Shown: positions 1 to 10,026, numbered from the stretch's first letter. The stretch is 64,000 bases of DNA from Microtetraspora sp. NBRC 13810 (GCF_030268685.1 NZ_BSRQ01000001.1:682001-746000); one strand, 5' to 3'. Translations and numbers: made by a program. The notes: generated by a model not told the origin, from the sequence alone.

Positions 1-324
1 GCCCCGGAGCTGACCCGGCGGGAGGTGGACGTGCTCACCTCGCTGTGCCGCCCGGCGCTGTCCGACGAGGCGTTCGTCGCGCCCGCCACCGCGCGGGAGA
101 TAGCGGACGACCTGGTGGTGACCGAGGCGGCGGTGAAGCAGCATCTGCTCCGCCTCTACCAGAAGTTCCGGATTCCCGAGGGCACCAACAGGCGCACCCG
201 GCTGGCCAACGAGGTGGTCGCCCTCGGCCTGGTCCGGCCGACACCGGTGGTCCCGCCGCAGCGTTCCGCGGGCACCCCGGCGGAGGGACAGCCGCACCCG
301 ACCGCGGGCCGCCGCGCGTCCTGA
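1..324 (+). CDS. Partial LuxR/FHA-type regulator (C-terminal HTH)
   Basis: The 3' end of a gene that begins before the window; frame 1 is open from base 1, so the GTG at 25 is not its true start. The visible part reads APELTRREVDVL, then a winged or LuxR-like helix-turn-helix (TAREIADDLVVTEAAVKQHL, LYQKFRI), then a Pro-rich tail. The pattern of 'T.RE.DVL', 'A.EIA..L', 'VK.HL..LY.KF' is typical of the DNA-binding end of actinobacterial FHA-domain or LuxR-type regulators. I see only this end, so the sensory domain is unknown. It converges on folD, with a shared hairpin at 331-355 between them. Confidence 0.6.
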   Translation, partial: APELTRREVDVLTSLCRPALSDEAFVAPATAREIADDLVVTEAAVKQHLLRLYQKFRIPEGTNRRTRLANEVVALGLVRPTPVVPPQRSAGTPAEGQPHPTAGRRAS

Positions 325-330
325 GGCGTA

Positions 331-355
331 CCCGCCCGTGCCGGTCACGGGCGGG
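331..355. terminator. Hairpin between convergent genes
   Basis: Perfect 10-bp inverted repeat CCCGCCCGTG / CACGGGCGGG with a 5-nt loop. It lies between the stop of the partial regulator (+) and the stop of folD (-), so it can serve both directions. There is no long T tract, as is usual in high-GC actinomycetes. Confidence 0.6.
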
Positions 356-414
356 GCTTCATCATGCCCGCATGCCGGGGCGGCGTGCCACGCCGGAGCC
401 GGGCATGCATGCCC

Positions 415-1269
415 TTACGCCGGGTGCCGGCGCTCGGCCGCCTCCACGACGTTGGTGAGCAGCATGGCGCGGGTCATCGGGCCGACGCCGCCGGGATTGG
501 GGGTGAGGAAGCCGGCCACCTCAGCGACATCCGGCGCCACGTCTCCGGCGATCTTGCCCTCGACCCGGGAGACGCCGACGTCGAGCACCGCGGCCCCCGG
601 CTTGACCATGTCGGCGGTGATCAACCCGGGCACGCCCGCCGCCGCGACGACGACGTCGGCCCCGCGCACGTGCGCGGCGAGGTCCTGGGTGCCGGTGTGG
701 CACAGGGTGACCGTGGCATTCTCACTGCGCCGGGTCAGCAGCAGGCCCAGCGAGCGGCCCACCGTGATCCCGCGGCCGACCACCACCACCTCGGCGCCCT
801 TCAGCGGCACCCCGAACTCCTGCAACAGCACCACGATGCCGCGCGGCGTGCACGGCAGCGGCGCGTCCATCATGTGCACCAGGCGGCCCAGGTTGACCGG
901 GTGCAGCCCGTCGGCGTCCTTGCCCGGGTCGATGCGCTCGATCAGCGCCATGGTGTCCAGACCGCGTGGCAGCGGGAGCTGCACGATGTAGCCGGTGCAC
1001 GCCGGGTCGGCGTTGAGCTCGTCGATCGCCGCCTCGACCTCGGCCTGGGTGGCGGTCTCCGGCAGGTCCTTGCGGATGGAGGCGATGCCGACCTCGGCGC
1101 AGTCGCGGTGCTTGCCCGCGACGTAGATCTGGCTGCCGGGATCGTCGCCCACGAGCACCGTGCCCAGCCCGGGAGCGACCCCGCGCTTCCTCAGCTCCGC
1201 CACCCGGGCGGTCAGGTCGGCCTTGATCTTGGCCGCGGTGGCCTTGCCATCGAGTCTCTGCGCGCTCAT
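415..1269 (-). CDS. folD: Bifunctional methylene-THF dehydrogenase/cyclohydrolase
   Basis: Cytosolic one-carbon enzyme. It oxidises 5,10-methylene-THF to methenyl-THF with NADP+ and hydrolyses that to 10-formyl-THF, the formyl donor for PurN and PurH encoded just upstream. The 284-aa protein has the usual length. Visible motifs are the catalytic Tyr/Lys segment [14 protein letters not shown] (about residue 50), QLPLPRGLD (about 100), the NADP-binding [14 protein letters not shown] (about 165) and the C-terminal signature [11 protein letters not shown] (about 262). It lies downstream of purN-purH on the same strand with a small membrane gene between, so the order purN, purH, small gene, folD makes metabolic sense. 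The start is ATG. Confidence 0.96.
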   Translation of the reverse strand: MSAQRLDGKATAAKIKADLTARVAELRKRGVAPGLGTVLVGDDPGSQIYVAGKHRDCAEVGIASIRKDLPETATQAEVEAAIDELNADPACTGYIVQLPLPRGLDTMALIERIDPGKDADGLHPVNLGRLVHMMDAPLPCTPRGIVVLLQEFGVPLKGAEVVVVGRGITVGRSLGLLLTRRSENATVTLCHTGTQDLAAHVRGADVVVAAAGVPGLITADMVKPGAAVLDVGVSRVEGKIAGDVAPDVAEVAGFLTPNPGGVGPMTRAMLLTNVVEAAERRHPA

Positions 1270-1291
1270 GTCAGCCCATCATATGGGCCGC

Positions 1292-1477
1292 CTACCGGCT
1301 GCCCTCCCGAGCCGCCGCCTCGCGCCGCTCGATGATCCTCCTGGTGAAGGGGATGGTCTCCACGGCGACCTTGCCGAGATACGCCCCGAGGCCCGCGAAG
1401 ATCACGAGCACGAAGGGGCTGTGGAGGAACCCACTGACCAGGACGACGCCGTACAGAACCAGATCGATCAAGGACAT
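1292..1477 (-). CDS. Small membrane protein of unknown function
   Basis: 61 residues: a hydrophobic N-terminal half (LVLYGVVLVSGFLHSPFVLVIFAGLGAYLGKVAV, two short membrane-spanning stretches), then a basic tail (FTRRIIERREAAAREGSR). The ATG at 1477 is preceded by GGAG at good spacing. It lies between purH and folD on the same strand, 22 bp before folD, and is probably co-transcribed with it. I do not recognise a family; it is called a gene because of its ribosome site, its membrane-like composition and its fit in the operon. Confidence 0.6.
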   Translation of the reverse strand: MSLIDLVLYGVVLVSGFLHSPFVLVIFAGLGAYLGKVAVETIPFTRRIIERREAAAREGSR

Positions 1478-1615
1478 GCGGGTACTCCGAGGGAGGAAAC
1501 AGACGATGAAGCCTCAGGGTACCTGCCCCATCCGGCCTGCGGCCCCGAAACACCCGAACCATCCCCACTACCCAGATCAGCCGGGAGATCACCCCAACGC
1601 GGAAATCCCGGGCAG

Positions 1616-1644
1616 GCCCGGCCGCCGGAGCGCGGCGGCCGGGC
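1616..1644 (-). terminator. Hairpin after purH
   Basis: Inverted repeat GCCCGGCCGCC / GGCGGCCGGGC, 11 bp with a 7-nt loop, just beyond the purH stop in the direction of transcription. It may end the purN-purH transcript or attenuate readthrough into the small membrane gene and folD. Confidence 0.5.
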
Positions 1645-1653
1645 GGGCGGGGT

Positions 1654-3198
1654 TCAGTGGAAGAAGTGGCGGGTGCCGGTGAAGTAGAGGGTGATGCCGG
1701 CCTTCTCGGCGGCTTCGATGACCTCGGGATCGTGCACCGAGCCACCGGGCTCGACGATGGCGCGGACGCCCGCCTCGGCGAGCACCTCCAGGCCGTCGGG
1801 GAACGGGAAGAACGCGTCCGAGGCGCCGACGGAACCGGTGGCGCGGTCGCCGGCGCGGGAGACCGCGAGGCGGGCGGAGTCCACCCGGTTGACCTGTCCC
1901 ATGCCGACGCCCACGGTGGCGCCGTCGGCGGCGAGCAGGATGGCGTTGGACTTGACCGAACGGCAGGCCCGCCAGGCGAAGGCGAGGTCGGCCAGCACCT
2001 CGGCGGAGGCGGCGGCCCCCACCTTGAGCTCCCAGTTCGCCGGATCGTCGCCCGGCGCGTCCACCCGGTCCACGGTCTGCACCAGCAGGCCGCCGTCGAT
2101 CCGGCGGAACTCCGCGACACCGGCGGGACCGGCCGGGCAGCGCAGCAGCCTGATGTTCTTCTTCTGGGTGAGCACGGCCAGCGCCTCGGGCGCGAACCCG
2201 GTGGCCACCACGACCTCGGTGAACACCTCGGCGATCTGCCGGGCCAGCTCCTCGGTGACCTCGCCGTTCACCGCGATGACGCCGCCGTAGGCCGACAGCG
2301 GGTCACAGGCGTGCGCCTTGCGGTGCGCCTGCGCCACGTCGGCGCCGACCGCGATGCCGCACGGGTTGGCGTGCTTGATGATCGCCACGCACGGCTCGGC
2401 GAAGTCCCAGGCGGCCCGCCAGGCGGCGTCGGCGTCCACGTAGTTGTTGTAGGACATCTCCTTGCCGTGCAACTGCTCGGCGCCGGCCAGGCCGCCGGTG
2501 CCCGCCGAGTAGAGCGCGGCTTCCTGGTGCGGGTTCTCGCCGTACCGCAGCACGGCCTCGCGCTCCCAGGTGGCGCCCATGAACTCCGGCCACGGACCGT
2601 CCTGCGGCGCGTAGACAGAGGAGAACCACGAGGCCACGGCCACGTCGTACGCGGCGGTGTGCGCGTAGGCGGCCCCGGCCAGGCGGCGGCGCTCGTCCAC
2701 GGTGAAGCCGCCCGCGGCGACCGCGGCGAGCACGTCGCCGTAGGACGCCGGGTCGGTGACGACCGCCACCGTGCCGTGGTTCTTGGCCGCGCCGCGGATC
2801 ATCGCCGGGCCGCCGATGTCGATCTGCTCGACGCACTCCTGCGGCGCCGCGCCGGAGGCCACGGTCGCGCTGAACGGGTAGAGGTTGACCACCACCAGCT
2901 CGAACGGCTCGATCTCCAGCTCTTCGAGCTGCTTGACGTGGGCCGGGTTGCCGCTGTCGGCGAGGAGGCCGGCGTGCACTCTCGGGTGCAGCGTCTTGAC
3001 CCGGCCGTCCAGGCATTCGGGGAACCCGGTGAGCGCCTCGACCGGGGTGACCCGCACGCCGAACGACGCGATCTTCGCCGCCGTGCCCCCCGTAGAAACG
3101 ATCTCCACGCCCGCGGCGTCGAGCCCCCTGGCCAGCTCCTCCAGCCCTGACTTGTCATACACCGCGATCAACGCGCGCCTGACGGCGATGCGGGTCAC
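1654..3198 (-). CDS. purH: AICAR formyltransferase/IMP cyclohydrolase
   Basis: Catalyses the last two steps of de novo IMP synthesis in the cytosol: formylation of AICAR with 10-formyl-THF, then ring closure. The 514-aa length is typical. The N-terminal cyclohydrolase (MGS-like) domain begins [20 protein letters not shown] with STGGTA near residue 36; the C-terminal transformylase carries the KHANPCG signature (about residue 275) and [11 protein letters not shown] (about 248). Its ATG at 3198 overlaps the purN stop by 4 nt (ATGA), so the two are translationally coupled. Confidence 0.97.
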   Translation of the reverse strand: MTRIAVRRALIAVYDKSGLEELARGLDAAGVEIVSTGGTAAKIASFGVRVTPVEALTGFPECLDGRVKTLHPRVHAGLLADSGNPAHVKQLEELEIEPFELVVVNLYPFSATVASGAAPQECVEQIDIGGPAMIRGAAKNHGTVAVVTDPASYGDVLAAVAAGGFTVDERRRLAGAAYAHTAAYDVAVASWFSSVYAPQDGPWPEFMGATWEREAVLRYGENPHQEAALYSAGTGGLAGAEQLHGKEMSYNNYVDADAAWRAAWDFAEPCVAIIKHANPCGIAVGADVAQAHRKAHACDPLSAYGGVIAVNGEVTEELARQIAEVFTEVVVATGFAPEALAVLTQKKNIRLLRCPAGPAGVAEFRRIDGGLLVQTVDRVDAPGDDPANWELKVGAAASAEVLADLAFAWRACRSVKSNAILLAADGATVGVGMGQVNRVDSARLAVSRAGDRATGSVGASDAFFPFPDGLEVLAEAGVRAIVEPGGSVHDPEVIEAAEKAGITLYFTGTRHFFH

Positions 3199-3845
3199 TT
3201 CGTGGTCCTCCCTGGTTCTCCGTCACCCCGGGTCCGCGAACCCAGGCGAACATTCCGGCCGGTGACCGTCCAGCCCTCGCGGGCCATGCGGCCGACCGTC
3301 TCGACGAGCAGGCCGCGCTCGACGGTCTTGATCCGTTCGTGCAGCGTGTCCTCGTCGTCCCCGTCGTACACGCGGACGGTCTCCTGGGCGATGATCGGCC
3401 CGGTGTCCACGCCCGCGTCGGCGAACATGACCGTGCAGCCGGTCACCCGCACGCCGTACGCCAGGGCGTCTCGCACCCCGTGCGCGCCGGGGAAGGCCGG
3501 CAGCAGCGCGGGATGGGTGTTGACCACGGGGAACGCGGACAGCGTCGGCGCCCCGAGGATCCTCATGAACCCGGCGCAGATCACGAGATCCGGCTTGTGG
3601 GCGGCGATTCTGGCGGCGATGGCCTCGTCCCACGCCGCGCGGTCGGAGTGGTCGCGGACGCGCTCGACGAACGTCGGCACACCCGCCCGCTCCGCGCGGG
3701 CCAGTCCTTCGATGCCGTCGCGGTCGGCGCCGACCGCGACGATCACGGCGCCGTAGGATTCGTCGGCCACCGCGTCCAGTAGGGACTGTAGGTTGGTTCC
3801 AGAACCGGAGACGAGAACCACGAGCCGAATGGCCTGGTCAGACAA
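3195..3845 (-). CDS. purN: Phosphoribosylglycinamide formyltransferase
   Basis: Transfers the formyl group of 10-formyl-THF to GAR, the third step of purine synthesis. Motifs are [13 protein letters not shown] near the N-terminus, [21 protein letters not shown] with the catalytic His, and [10 protein letters not shown] with the catalytic Asp. The frame is open back to a GTG at 3896, but homologues begin right at the first beta-strand. The TTG at 3845 ([16 protein letters not shown]), with GGAG 5 nt upstream, gives a normal 216-aa protein and is preferred. It overlaps purH by 4 nt. The neighbouring PerM-like gene reproduces the Rv0955-purN-purH order of Mycobacterium tuberculosis. Confidence 0.94.
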   Translation of the reverse strand: MSDQAIRLVVLVSGSGTNLQSLLDAVADESYGAVIVAVGADRDGIEGLARAERAGVPTFVERVRDHSDRAAWDEAIAARIAAHKPDLVICAGFMRILGAPTLSAFPVVNTHPALLPAFPGAHGVRDALAYGVRVTGCTVMFADAGVDTGPIIAQETVRVYDGDDEDTLHERIKTVERGLLVETVGRMAREGWTVTGRNVRLGSRTRGDGEPGRTTK

Positions 3846-3947
3846 AGAGCGCTCCAGTCGGTGCTGATCGGGTGACGTGCCGGCACGGTCGCGCACGCCG
3901 CAACCAGGGTATCCGGCTGACCGGTCAAACGACGCAGAGGAGGTCAG

Positions 3948-4370
3948 GTGGCGACACCCGTCCAGAGTCCGACCGGGCAGCGGCCCCCCGAAGCCGCGGG
4001 CAGACGGGCGATGCTCTATGCCTTCCTAGCACTGGTGGTGACCTTCCTGCTCCCCGTCGGCGGCCTGGTGCTCGGCCTGATCGCCCTGGTGATCGGGATT
4101 CGTGCGGTGGGTCTGCTGCGCCGGGCGGGCAAACCGGCCACGGTCGCGATCGTGGGGGTGGTGATCTCGTCGGTGGCGTCGTTCATCGCCGTAGGCACCA
4201 CGGGGTTGCAGCTCTACTTCGCGTCCGAGCTCAGCACCTACACCGAGTGCAAGATCGGCGCGGGCACGGTGGCGGCGCAGAGCGACTGCGTCGAGCGGCT
4301 GGAGCGCTCGATGGAGCAGCGGGTGCCGTTCCTGCGGCCGGGCGAGCTGCAGTTCCCCATCGCGCCCTGA
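3948..4370 (+). CDS. DUF4190-like small membrane protein
   Basis: 140 residues starting at GTG 3948, preceded by GAGGAGG. After a polar, Pro-rich N-terminus there are two hydrophobic helices (FLALVVTFLLPVGGLVLGLI, about 26-50, and VAIVGVVISSVASFIAVG, about 66-85) separated by a short basic loop (RAVGLLRRAGK). A polar, probably extracellular C-terminus carries two cysteines. The two-helix hairpin with 'GL.LG..AL..G' resembles DUF4190-type proteins; this is a weak family call and no function is known. It diverges from purN and converges on the PerM-like gene, leaving only 4 bp between stops. Confidence 0.7.
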   Translation: MATPVQSPTGQRPPEAAGRRAMLYAFLALVVTFLLPVGGLVLGLIALVIGIRAVGLLRRAGKPATVAIVGVVISSVASFIAVGTTGLQLYFASELSTYTECKIGAGTVAAQSDCVERLERSMEQRVPFLRPGELQFPIAP

Positions 4371-4374
4371 CCGG

Positions 4375-6027
4375 TCACTCCCGGTCCCAGGCGTAGGGGT
4401 CCACGTAGATCACGTGGCCGCCGCGGTCGTCGGTCTCGTCCACGATGTCGCGGCGCTGCGGGCGTTGCTGGTCGGCCTTGCGGAAGCCGGGGTCGGCCAG
4501 CAGTTCGGCGGCGGCCGAGGCGTGCTCGTCCACCCAGTCGTCCCTGACCACCGGGATGGGCTGGGTGTCGGTCTCGGTGGCGTCCATCCAGTGGCCGGGC
4601 AGCCGGTGCGGCTCGCCGGGCTCGGCGAACCCGACCCTGCTGGCCACCTTGGCGATCGCCGCTCCGGCCTTGCGCACGGGGGCGGCAGCCGTACCCAGCC
4701 GGGCCAGGGCGGGCGCGTGGCCGCGGGCCGCGCGGAAGACCAGCCACCAGTTGGACAGCCCGGCGGCGATGCCCGCGGCGACGCCGACCTCCAGGGAGAC
4801 GGAGAGCATCACCTCCCACGGCGAGGGGCCGATCGCCGACATCCGCCCGTCGCCGAGCGGGCCGCCGGACAGCGCGGCCAGCGCGCCCGCGGCGACGCCG
4901 GTGGTGATCCCGCAGACGAACCCCCACAGGGGCGCGATCTCGTACGACGGCGTCGGGGCGATGCGCACGATGAGCAGGCCGCCCACCGCGCCCGCCGCGA
5001 ACGGCACGGCGAGCACCGCCATGACCCACGGCGAGGTCGTCCCGGCGTCCGGGAGTGCGCCGAGCACCGGCAGGCTGGGCACGTGGCCGAGCTGGACGCC
5101 GGTCGGCGCGACGAGGGTGCCGGTGCCGATCGCGAACCCGGGCCCGGCGATGTACGCCATCCCCCACACGACGCCGTTCAGCAGGTAGAGGCCCTGCACG
5201 AGGAGCAGCAGCGTGCCGCCGACGACACCCGGCGCGAGCCCGTCGGACAGCTCCCTGACCTGGGCGAAGTTGACCACGATCGAACCGAGGACCAGGAGCA
5301 GCCCGGCGGACAGCATGATCGCCAGCGCGGCCGCGGTGCCGATCGTGACGGCCCGCGCCCGCTCGGGCAGCAGGCGGAGCATGGTCCGCCACGGCCCGAT
5401 CGTCCGCGCCGTGGCCAGCGCTCCGGCGACGAACGCCAGCAGCAGGTGGCTGACCAGGACCTCGCCGAGGTGGGGCTGGGTGATCTCGTTCCGCGCGACC
5501 AGCGCGATCAGCCCGGCGAGCAGCGCGTACGGCGCGGCCAGCGAGATGCCCGCCTGGGCGACCAGGACGAGCTGGGCCCTGCGCCGGGCGCTCGCCATGT
5601 CCTTGGGGCTGCCCTTGGGCAGCCGGGCGGGCAGCCGGACCCGCAGGTCGGCGTCCCTGGCCATCCACAGCGCCGCCCGGTAGAGCAGCAGCGCCGGCAG
5701 CACCATCAGGCCCAGCGGGAGCAGCCCGACCCGGCCGCCGGGGATCGCGAACCCGGCGTGGTGGGCGGCCAGCCACAGCTGCGCCGCGGTCCGGAACACG
5801 CCGGGCAGCCCGGTGCCGAACGCCGCCGAGCGCGGCGCCGCGATCCAGCCGACCAGCGTGAGCGTGGTGAGCACCGCGAGCCCGACGCCGAGGGTCCAGG
5901 CCGCGGCGAGCATTCCCGACACGGGAAGCGGCCTGCGGACGTCGTCGTCGTCGGTGACACCGGGCAGGGGGATTCTGCTGAGCATGCTCCGGGGGGCCGT
6001 CCGCAGCCGGTCGAGAAGGGCCGTCAC
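4375..6027 (-). CDS. PerM-like polytopic membrane protein (DUF6350)
   Basis: 550 residues with a polytopic hydrophobic core of roughly 10 or more helices (about 40-430) and a polar C-terminal tail ending in HVIYVDPYAWDRE. Position and architecture match the actinobacterial family that includes Rv0955/PerM, a membrane protein linked to cell division and persistence in M. tuberculosis and also next to purN-purH. That synteny is the main evidence; I cannot align it here. The start is GTG. The tail after the last helix (residues about 455-550) is acidic and basic mixed, probably cytoplasmic. A separate terminator palindrome (6149-6178) isolates it from sucCD upstream. Confidence 0.75.
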   Translation of the reverse strand: MTALLDRLRTAPRSMLSRIPLPGVTDDDDVRRPLPVSGMLAAAWTLGVGLAVLTTLTLVGWIAAPRSAAFGTGLPGVFRTAAQLWLAAHHAGFAIPGGRVGLLPLGLMVLPALLLYRAALWMARDADLRVRLPARLPKGSPKDMASARRRAQLVLVAQAGISLAAPYALLAGLIALVARNEITQPHLGEVLVSHLLLAFVAGALATARTIGPWRTMLRLLPERARAVTIGTAAALAIMLSAGLLLVLGSIVVNFAQVRELSDGLAPGVVGGTLLLLVQGLYLLNGVVWGMAYIAGPGFAIGTGTLVAPTGVQLGHVPSLPVLGALPDAGTTSPWVMAVLAVPFAAGAVGGLLIVRIAPTPSYEIAPLWGFVCGITTGVAAGALAALSGGPLGDGRMSAIGPSPWEVMLSVSLEVGVAAGIAAGLSNWWLVFRAARGHAPALARLGTAAAPVRKAGAAIAKVASRVGFAEPGEPHRLPGHWMDATETDTQPIPVVRDDWVDEHASAAAELLADPGFRKADQQRPQRRDIVDETDDRGGHVIYVDPYAWDRE

Positions 6028-6148
6028 AGTAGTCGATGGTCTCAGGGTGTACGGCTTCCGCCGGGTTCCTGCGTCCGCGTGTCGCGGTGTTGAGCCCCTT
6101 TTGGTACGGCTCTCCCGCCGAAGGGCCGCATTATGCGCCGGAAGCGTG

Positions 6149-6178
6149 GGACGCCCGGTGAGATCTCACCGGGCGTCC
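6149..6178. terminator. Perfect 30-bp palindrome downstream of sucD
   Basis: GGACGCCCGGTGAGA followed directly by its exact complement, 15 + 15 bp with no unpaired loop in the sequence. It lies 18 bp beyond the sucD stop and 120 bp before the PerM-like start, so it most likely terminates sucCD transcription. Confidence 0.75.
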
Positions 6179-6195
6179 GCGTCGCGAAACGGGCC

Positions 6196-7074
6196 TCAGC
6201 GGGCCTGGAGCACCTCGCGCAGGAGGCGGCCGGTCTCGCTGGGCGTCTTACCCACCCGCACCCCGACCTTCTCCAACGCCTCCTTCTTCGCCTGAGCCGT
6301 ACCAGCCGACCCCGACACGATCGCCCCGGCATGACCCATCGTCTTACCCTCCGGCGCCGTGAACCCCGCCACATACGCCACCACCGGCTTCGACACCGAC
6401 CTCTCGATGAACGCCGCCGCCCGCTCCTCCGCATCCCCGCCGATCTCACCGATCATCACGATCGCATCGGTCTCCGGATCCGCCTCAAACGCCGCCAACG
6501 CATCAATATGCGTCGTCCCGATCACCGGATCCCCACCGATCCCCACCGCCGTCGAGAACCCCAGATCCCTCAGCTCATACATCAGCTGATACGTCAACGT
6601 CCCCGACTTCGACACCAACCCCACCCGACCAGGCGACGTGATATCCGCAGGAATAATCCCCGCATTCGACGCACCAGGCGACGCGATCCCCGGACAGTTC
6701 GGCCCGATAACCCGCGTCACCCCACCCGCCGCCACCGCATACGCCCAGAACTCCGCCGTGTCATGCACCGGAACACCCTCGGTGATCACCACACACAACG
6801 GAATCCGCGCATCCACCGCCTCCTTCACCGCATCCTTCGTGAACGCCGGCGGCACGAACACCACCGACACATCCGCCCCCGTGACCGACATCGCCTCAGC
6901 CACCGAACCGAACACCGGCAACCCCTCATGCACCGTGCCGGCCTTACGCGCATTCACCCCCCCGACCACCTGCGCACCCGAAGCCAGCATCCGCCGCGTG
7001 TGCTTCGAACCCTCCGACCACGTCATCCCCTGAACGATGATCCGCGAGTCCTTGGTCAGCCAGATCGCCATCAT
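6196..7074 (-). CDS. sucD: Succinyl-CoA synthetase alpha subunit
   Basis: TCA-cycle enzyme subunit; with SucC it interconverts succinyl-CoA and succinate with substrate-level phosphorylation. The protein is 292 aa, normal length. Motifs include the CoA-binding Rossmann N-terminus ([15 protein letters not shown]), [44 protein letters not shown] and the active-site histidine in [18 protein letters not shown] (about residue 240). The ATG at 7074 overlaps the sucC stop (ATGA). The gene uses unusually many G- and T-ending codons (GCG, GGT, GGG, GAT, CGT) compared with its C-rich neighbours; see findings. Confidence 0.97.
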   Translation of the reverse strand: MMAIWLTKDSRIIVQGMTWSEGSKHTRRMLASGAQVVGGVNARKAGTVHEGLPVFGSVAEAMSVTGADVSVVFVPPAFTKDAVKEAVDARIPLCVVITEGVPVHDTAEFWAYAVAAGGVTRVIGPNCPGIASPGASNAGIIPADITSPGRVGLVSKSGTLTYQLMYELRDLGFSTAVGIGGDPVIGTTHIDALAAFEADPETDAIVMIGEIGGDAEERAAAFIERSVSKPVVAYVAGFTAPEGKTMGHAGAIVSGSAGTAQAKKEALEKVGVRVGKTPSETGRLLREVLQAR

Positions 7075-8252
7075 ACACCCACCGCAGCCAGATCGGCAGC
7101 CCGACGAGCCGCATCATCCATCGTGTCCACCAGCTCCACACCCGGCAAAGCCGCCTGCGCCAGAATCCGCCGCCCCAGCTCCGCGTTGTTCCCGTCCAAC
7201 CGCACCACCAGCGGACGACTCACCGCCTCACCACGACCCTCCAGCAACCGGAACGCCGACACCACACCATCGGCCACCGCATCACACGCCGTGATCCCAC
7301 CGAACACGTTCACGAACACCGACCGCACCGACGGATCCGACAAAATGATCTCCAGACCATTCGCCATCACCTCCGCCGACGCACCACCCCCGATATCCAG
7401 GAAGTTCGCCGGCCGCGGCGACCCCGCGAACCCCTCACCCGCATACGCCACCACGTCCAGCGTCGACATCACCAGCCCCGCACCATTGCCGATGATCCCC
7501 ACACTCCCGTCCAGCTTGACGTAGTTGAGACCCTTCTCCTTCGCCCGCGCCTCCAGCGGATCCTCCGCCGCCACGTCCACGAAACGCTCGTGGTCCGCCT
7601 GGCGGAAGTGCGCGTTGTCGTCGAGGGTGACCTTGCCGTCGAGGGCCTTCACCTGGCCGTCGGCGGACAGGATCATCGGGTTGACCTCGACCAGGGTGGC
7701 GTCCTCGTCCACGAAGGCGCACCAGAGCTTCTCGATGAGCTCGGCGGCGCCCTCCAGGGCGTTGGCCGGGAGCCCGCCCGCCTCGGCGATCTCGCGGGCC
7801 TTGGCCCGGTCGACGCCGTCCAGCGGGGAGATCGCGATCTTGGCGACCTTCTCGGGCGCCGTGTGGGCGACTTCTTCGATGTCCATGCCGCCCGCCGCGG
7901 AGCAGATGGCCAGGAAGGTGCGGTTGGCGCGGTCGAGCAGGAAGGAGAAGTAGTACTCCTCCGCGATCGCGCTGGCCTCCTCGATCAGGACCTTGTGCAC
8001 CGTGTGGCCCTTGATGTCCATGCCGAGGATCTCGGTGGCCTTCTGGTAGGCGTCGGCCGCGTCATCGGCGAGCTTCACGCCGCCCGCCTTGCCACGGCCA
8101 CCGGTCTTGACCTGGGCCTTGACGACGACGCGGCCGGCGAGCTCGACCGCAGCCGCGCGCGCCTCGTCCGCCGTGTGGGCGACGACGCCGCGCGGCACCG
8201 GGATGCCGTAGGCCGCGAAGAGCTCCTTCGCCTGATGTTCGAACAGGTCCAC
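7071..8252 (-). CDS. sucC: Succinyl-CoA synthetase beta subunit
   Basis: ATP-grasp subunit that binds nucleotide and succinate and pairs with SucD. The frame is open to 8306, but the conserved N-terminus of the family ([22 protein letters not shown]) starts at the GTG at 8252, preceded by AAGGACGGAC. That gives 393 aa, close to the usual 387-395. Also visible are [16 protein letters not shown] (about 45), [12 protein letters not shown] (about 195) and [12 protein letters not shown] (about 255). Codon usage changes abruptly near base 7560: the 5' two-fifths look like the rest of the window, the 3' three-fifths look like sucD. The reading frame and conserved motifs remain intact across the switch. 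Confidence 0.96.
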   Translation of the reverse strand: MDLFEHQAKELFAAYGIPVPRGVVAHTADEARAAAVELAGRVVVKAQVKTGGRGKAGGVKLADDAADAYQKATEILGMDIKGHTVHKVLIEEASAIAEEYYFSFLLDRANRTFLAICSAAGGMDIEEVAHTAPEKVAKIAISPLDGVDRAKAREIAEAGGLPANALEGAAELIEKLWCAFVDEDATLVEVNPMILSADGQVKALDGKVTLDDNAHFRQADHERFVDVAAEDPLEARAKEKGLNYVKLDGSVGIIGNGAGLVMSTLDVVAYAGEGFAGSPRPANFLDIGGGASAEVMANGLEIILSDPSVRSVFVNVFGGITACDAVADGVVSAFRLLEGRGEAVSRPLVVRLDGNNAELGRRILAQAALPGVELVDTMDDAARRAADLAAVGV

Positions 8253-8464
8253 GAGGGTCCGTCCTTGCTTGTCCGGCTGATCTGGTTCAGTTGCCCGTGC
8301 TTTCACGGGGCCAGGCCCAGGGCCATCGTGATCTGCCGAAAGCCTGGCGTTTTCGCCTGTGAAGCCTAGCCGCCCAACGGCCCCCGCGGGTCATCGGGGG
8401 CGGGTTTACCCCAGGTCAGCAGTTCGACAGATACGACAAAGGCCCATAAATTACCGCAGGCGTC

Positions 8465-8875
8465 TCACGAAACGCGGGACGGTATCGCCGACCGGACCCA
8501 CTCGACGATCTCCTGGGTGGTCGCGCCGGGGGTGAACACCCGGGCCACGCCGAGCCGCTCCAGCTCGGGCATGTCGGCCTCGGGGATGATGCCGCCGCCG
8601 AAGACCACGATGTCGGAGGCGTCCTGCTCGCGCAGCAGCTCCAGCACCCGGGCGAAGAGCGTCATGTGCGCGCCGGACAGGATCGACAGGCCGATCGCCT
8701 GCGCGTCCTCCTGGACAGCCGTCTGCACGATCTGCTCGGGGGTCTGGTGCAGCCCGGTGTAGACGACCTCCATCCCGGCGTCGCGCAGCGCCCGCGCCAC
8801 GATCTTGACACCTCGATCGTGCCCGTCCAGGCCAGGTTTGGCGACGACGACCCGGATCCTTGCCGTGGCGTCCAT
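8465..8875 (-). CDS. Stand-alone B12-binding mutase subunit (IcmB-like)
   Basis: 136 residues forming a single cobalamin-binding domain: [19 protein letters not shown] contains the DxHxxG base-off/His-on motif, followed by [11 protein letters not shown] and [11 protein letters not shown]. This is the fold of the small subunit of isobutyryl-CoA mutase and of the C-terminus of methylmalonyl-CoA mutase. The ATG at 8875 has GGAGG 6 nt upstream; longer in-frame extensions look non-coding. The large acyl-CoA-binding subunit is not in the window, so the exact substrate is open. Location close to sucCD is shared with Streptomyces coelicolor, where the isobutyryl-CoA mutase small subunit lies near sucCD. 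Confidence 0.85.
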   Translation of the reverse strand: MDATARIRVVVAKPGLDGHDRGVKIVARALRDAGMEVVYTGLHQTPEQIVQTAVQEDAQAIGLSILSGAHMTLFARVLELLREQDASDIVVFGGGIIPEADMPELERLGVARVFTPGATTQEIVEWVRSAIPSRVS

Positions 8876-9101
8876 ACAGAACCTCCGTACACGTGGTGCC
8901 CGTCCCCCGCAGCGTAACCGCGCCACCCGCCGCGGTCCCACCGGGGCGCACCCGCACCCCCCCAAGAGGGACCGGGATCACGATTCACGGATTTTCTAGA
9001 TAAATCTGTAAATATCGGATGCACGGGTGATCATGTTCCGCCATCATGTGTCGGCAATGCCTTTCGGGCGGTCCGAAGGCACTACAGGAGGAAAGTCATC
9101 C

Positions 9102-10001
9102 ATGAGGCGATTGGTCGCCATCCTGGCCGCTGCGCTTATCGCGCCCGCTCTCGCCACGGTCTCCCCGGCGAGCGCGCAAACGGCCGCACCTGTCAATCCT
9201 GTGGACGCTCTGAAGAACCAGTTCAAGAGCAACACCGGTGTGAAGTTCCTCACCGTCGAGAAGAGCATCATCGGCGGAAAGTCGTCCATCTTCGCTGACG
9301 TGAAGGGCGCCTACCAGTTCGGCGCCTCGGGCATCTCGGCGTCGGACACCACTCTGCGTCTCAGGATCGACGACGAAACGCGCGACTCGCTGGAGGAGTT
9401 GAGCGAAACCGAAGAGGGCGAGGTCAGCCTGCTGGAGATCATCACCTCGCCGATGCGCCTCGTCTCGACCAAGAAGGGGACCTATCTCTCCACCCCGGCC
9501 ATCGCGCCGGTGCTCCCCGAGGGCAAGAGCTGGGTCGGCCTGCCGTCGTCCACGCTCGGCGGTCGCGTGCTCGTCGCCCAGACGCTCAACGTGCTCGAAC
9601 CGGCCACGCTGAAGGCGCTCCTCTCCGACGTCTCCAGCAAGAAGCCCGGCGGCAACGTGGACGGCGCCCGCACCACCCTCTACACCGGCAAGCTCACCTA
9701 CGGCGAGCTGTACAAGGTGTCGCCCGCCCTGCGTCAGCTCGGCAAGCTGGACAAGAGCCAGGCCAAGAGCGTCGTCAACTGGCAGCTCTGGCTGGACGCC
9801 AAGAACCTCCCGCGCCGCGTGGTCAACTTCACGGACGAGAAGGTCTCCGGCGTCACCACGCGCAGCGTGTCGGACACCCGCTACACCGGCTGGGGCTCCC
9901 GCCTCACCATCAAGACGCCGCCGGCCGCGGAGGTCCTCACCGAGAAGGACGCCCTCCAGGAGATCCCCGAGCTTCCGCAGCTCTTCAACGTGATCAAGTA
10001 A
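9102..10001 (+). CDS. Secreted LolA-like protein, tandem copy 1
   Basis: 299 residues with a clear Sec signal peptide (MRRLVAILAAALIAPALA, cleavage likely after SPASA), so exported. The ATG at 9102 follows AGGAGG; upstream in-frame codons are not needed. The mature part resembles the LppX/LprG (LolA-like) fold: VDGARTTLYTGKL near residue 185, WQLWLDAKNLPRRVVNF near 228, then DTRYTGWGS. In lipoproteins of this fold these elements surround a lipid-binding cavity. No lipobox cysteine is present, so this is a soluble or loosely wall-associated protein. It is the first of three tandem paralogues. An AT-rich patch at 8985-9020 upstream is the likely promoter region. Confidence 0.8.
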   Translation: MRRLVAILAAALIAPALATVSPASAQTAAPVNPVDALKNQFKSNTGVKFLTVEKSIIGGKSSIFADVKGAYQFGASGISASDTTLRLRIDDETRDSLEELSETEEGEVSLLEIITSPMRLVSTKKGTYLSTPAIAPVLPEGKSWVGLPSSTLGGRVLVAQTLNVLEPATLKALLSDVSSKKPGGNVDGARTTLYTGKLTYGELYKVSPALRQLGKLDKSQAKSVVNWQLWLDAKNLPRRVVNFTDEKVSGVTTRSVSDTRYTGWGSRLTIKTPPAAEVLTEKDALQEIPELPQLFNVIK

Positions 10002-10026
10002 TTTCCCAGGTCCCCGGACCTGTCCC

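Noticed and set aside
6133-7524. 463-codon + strand frame rich in Arg, His and Pro over sucD/sucC
   Set aside because: Antisense shadow created by the unusual codon usage of sucCD; sequence is repetitive RRRHRP-like and lacks a ribosome site.
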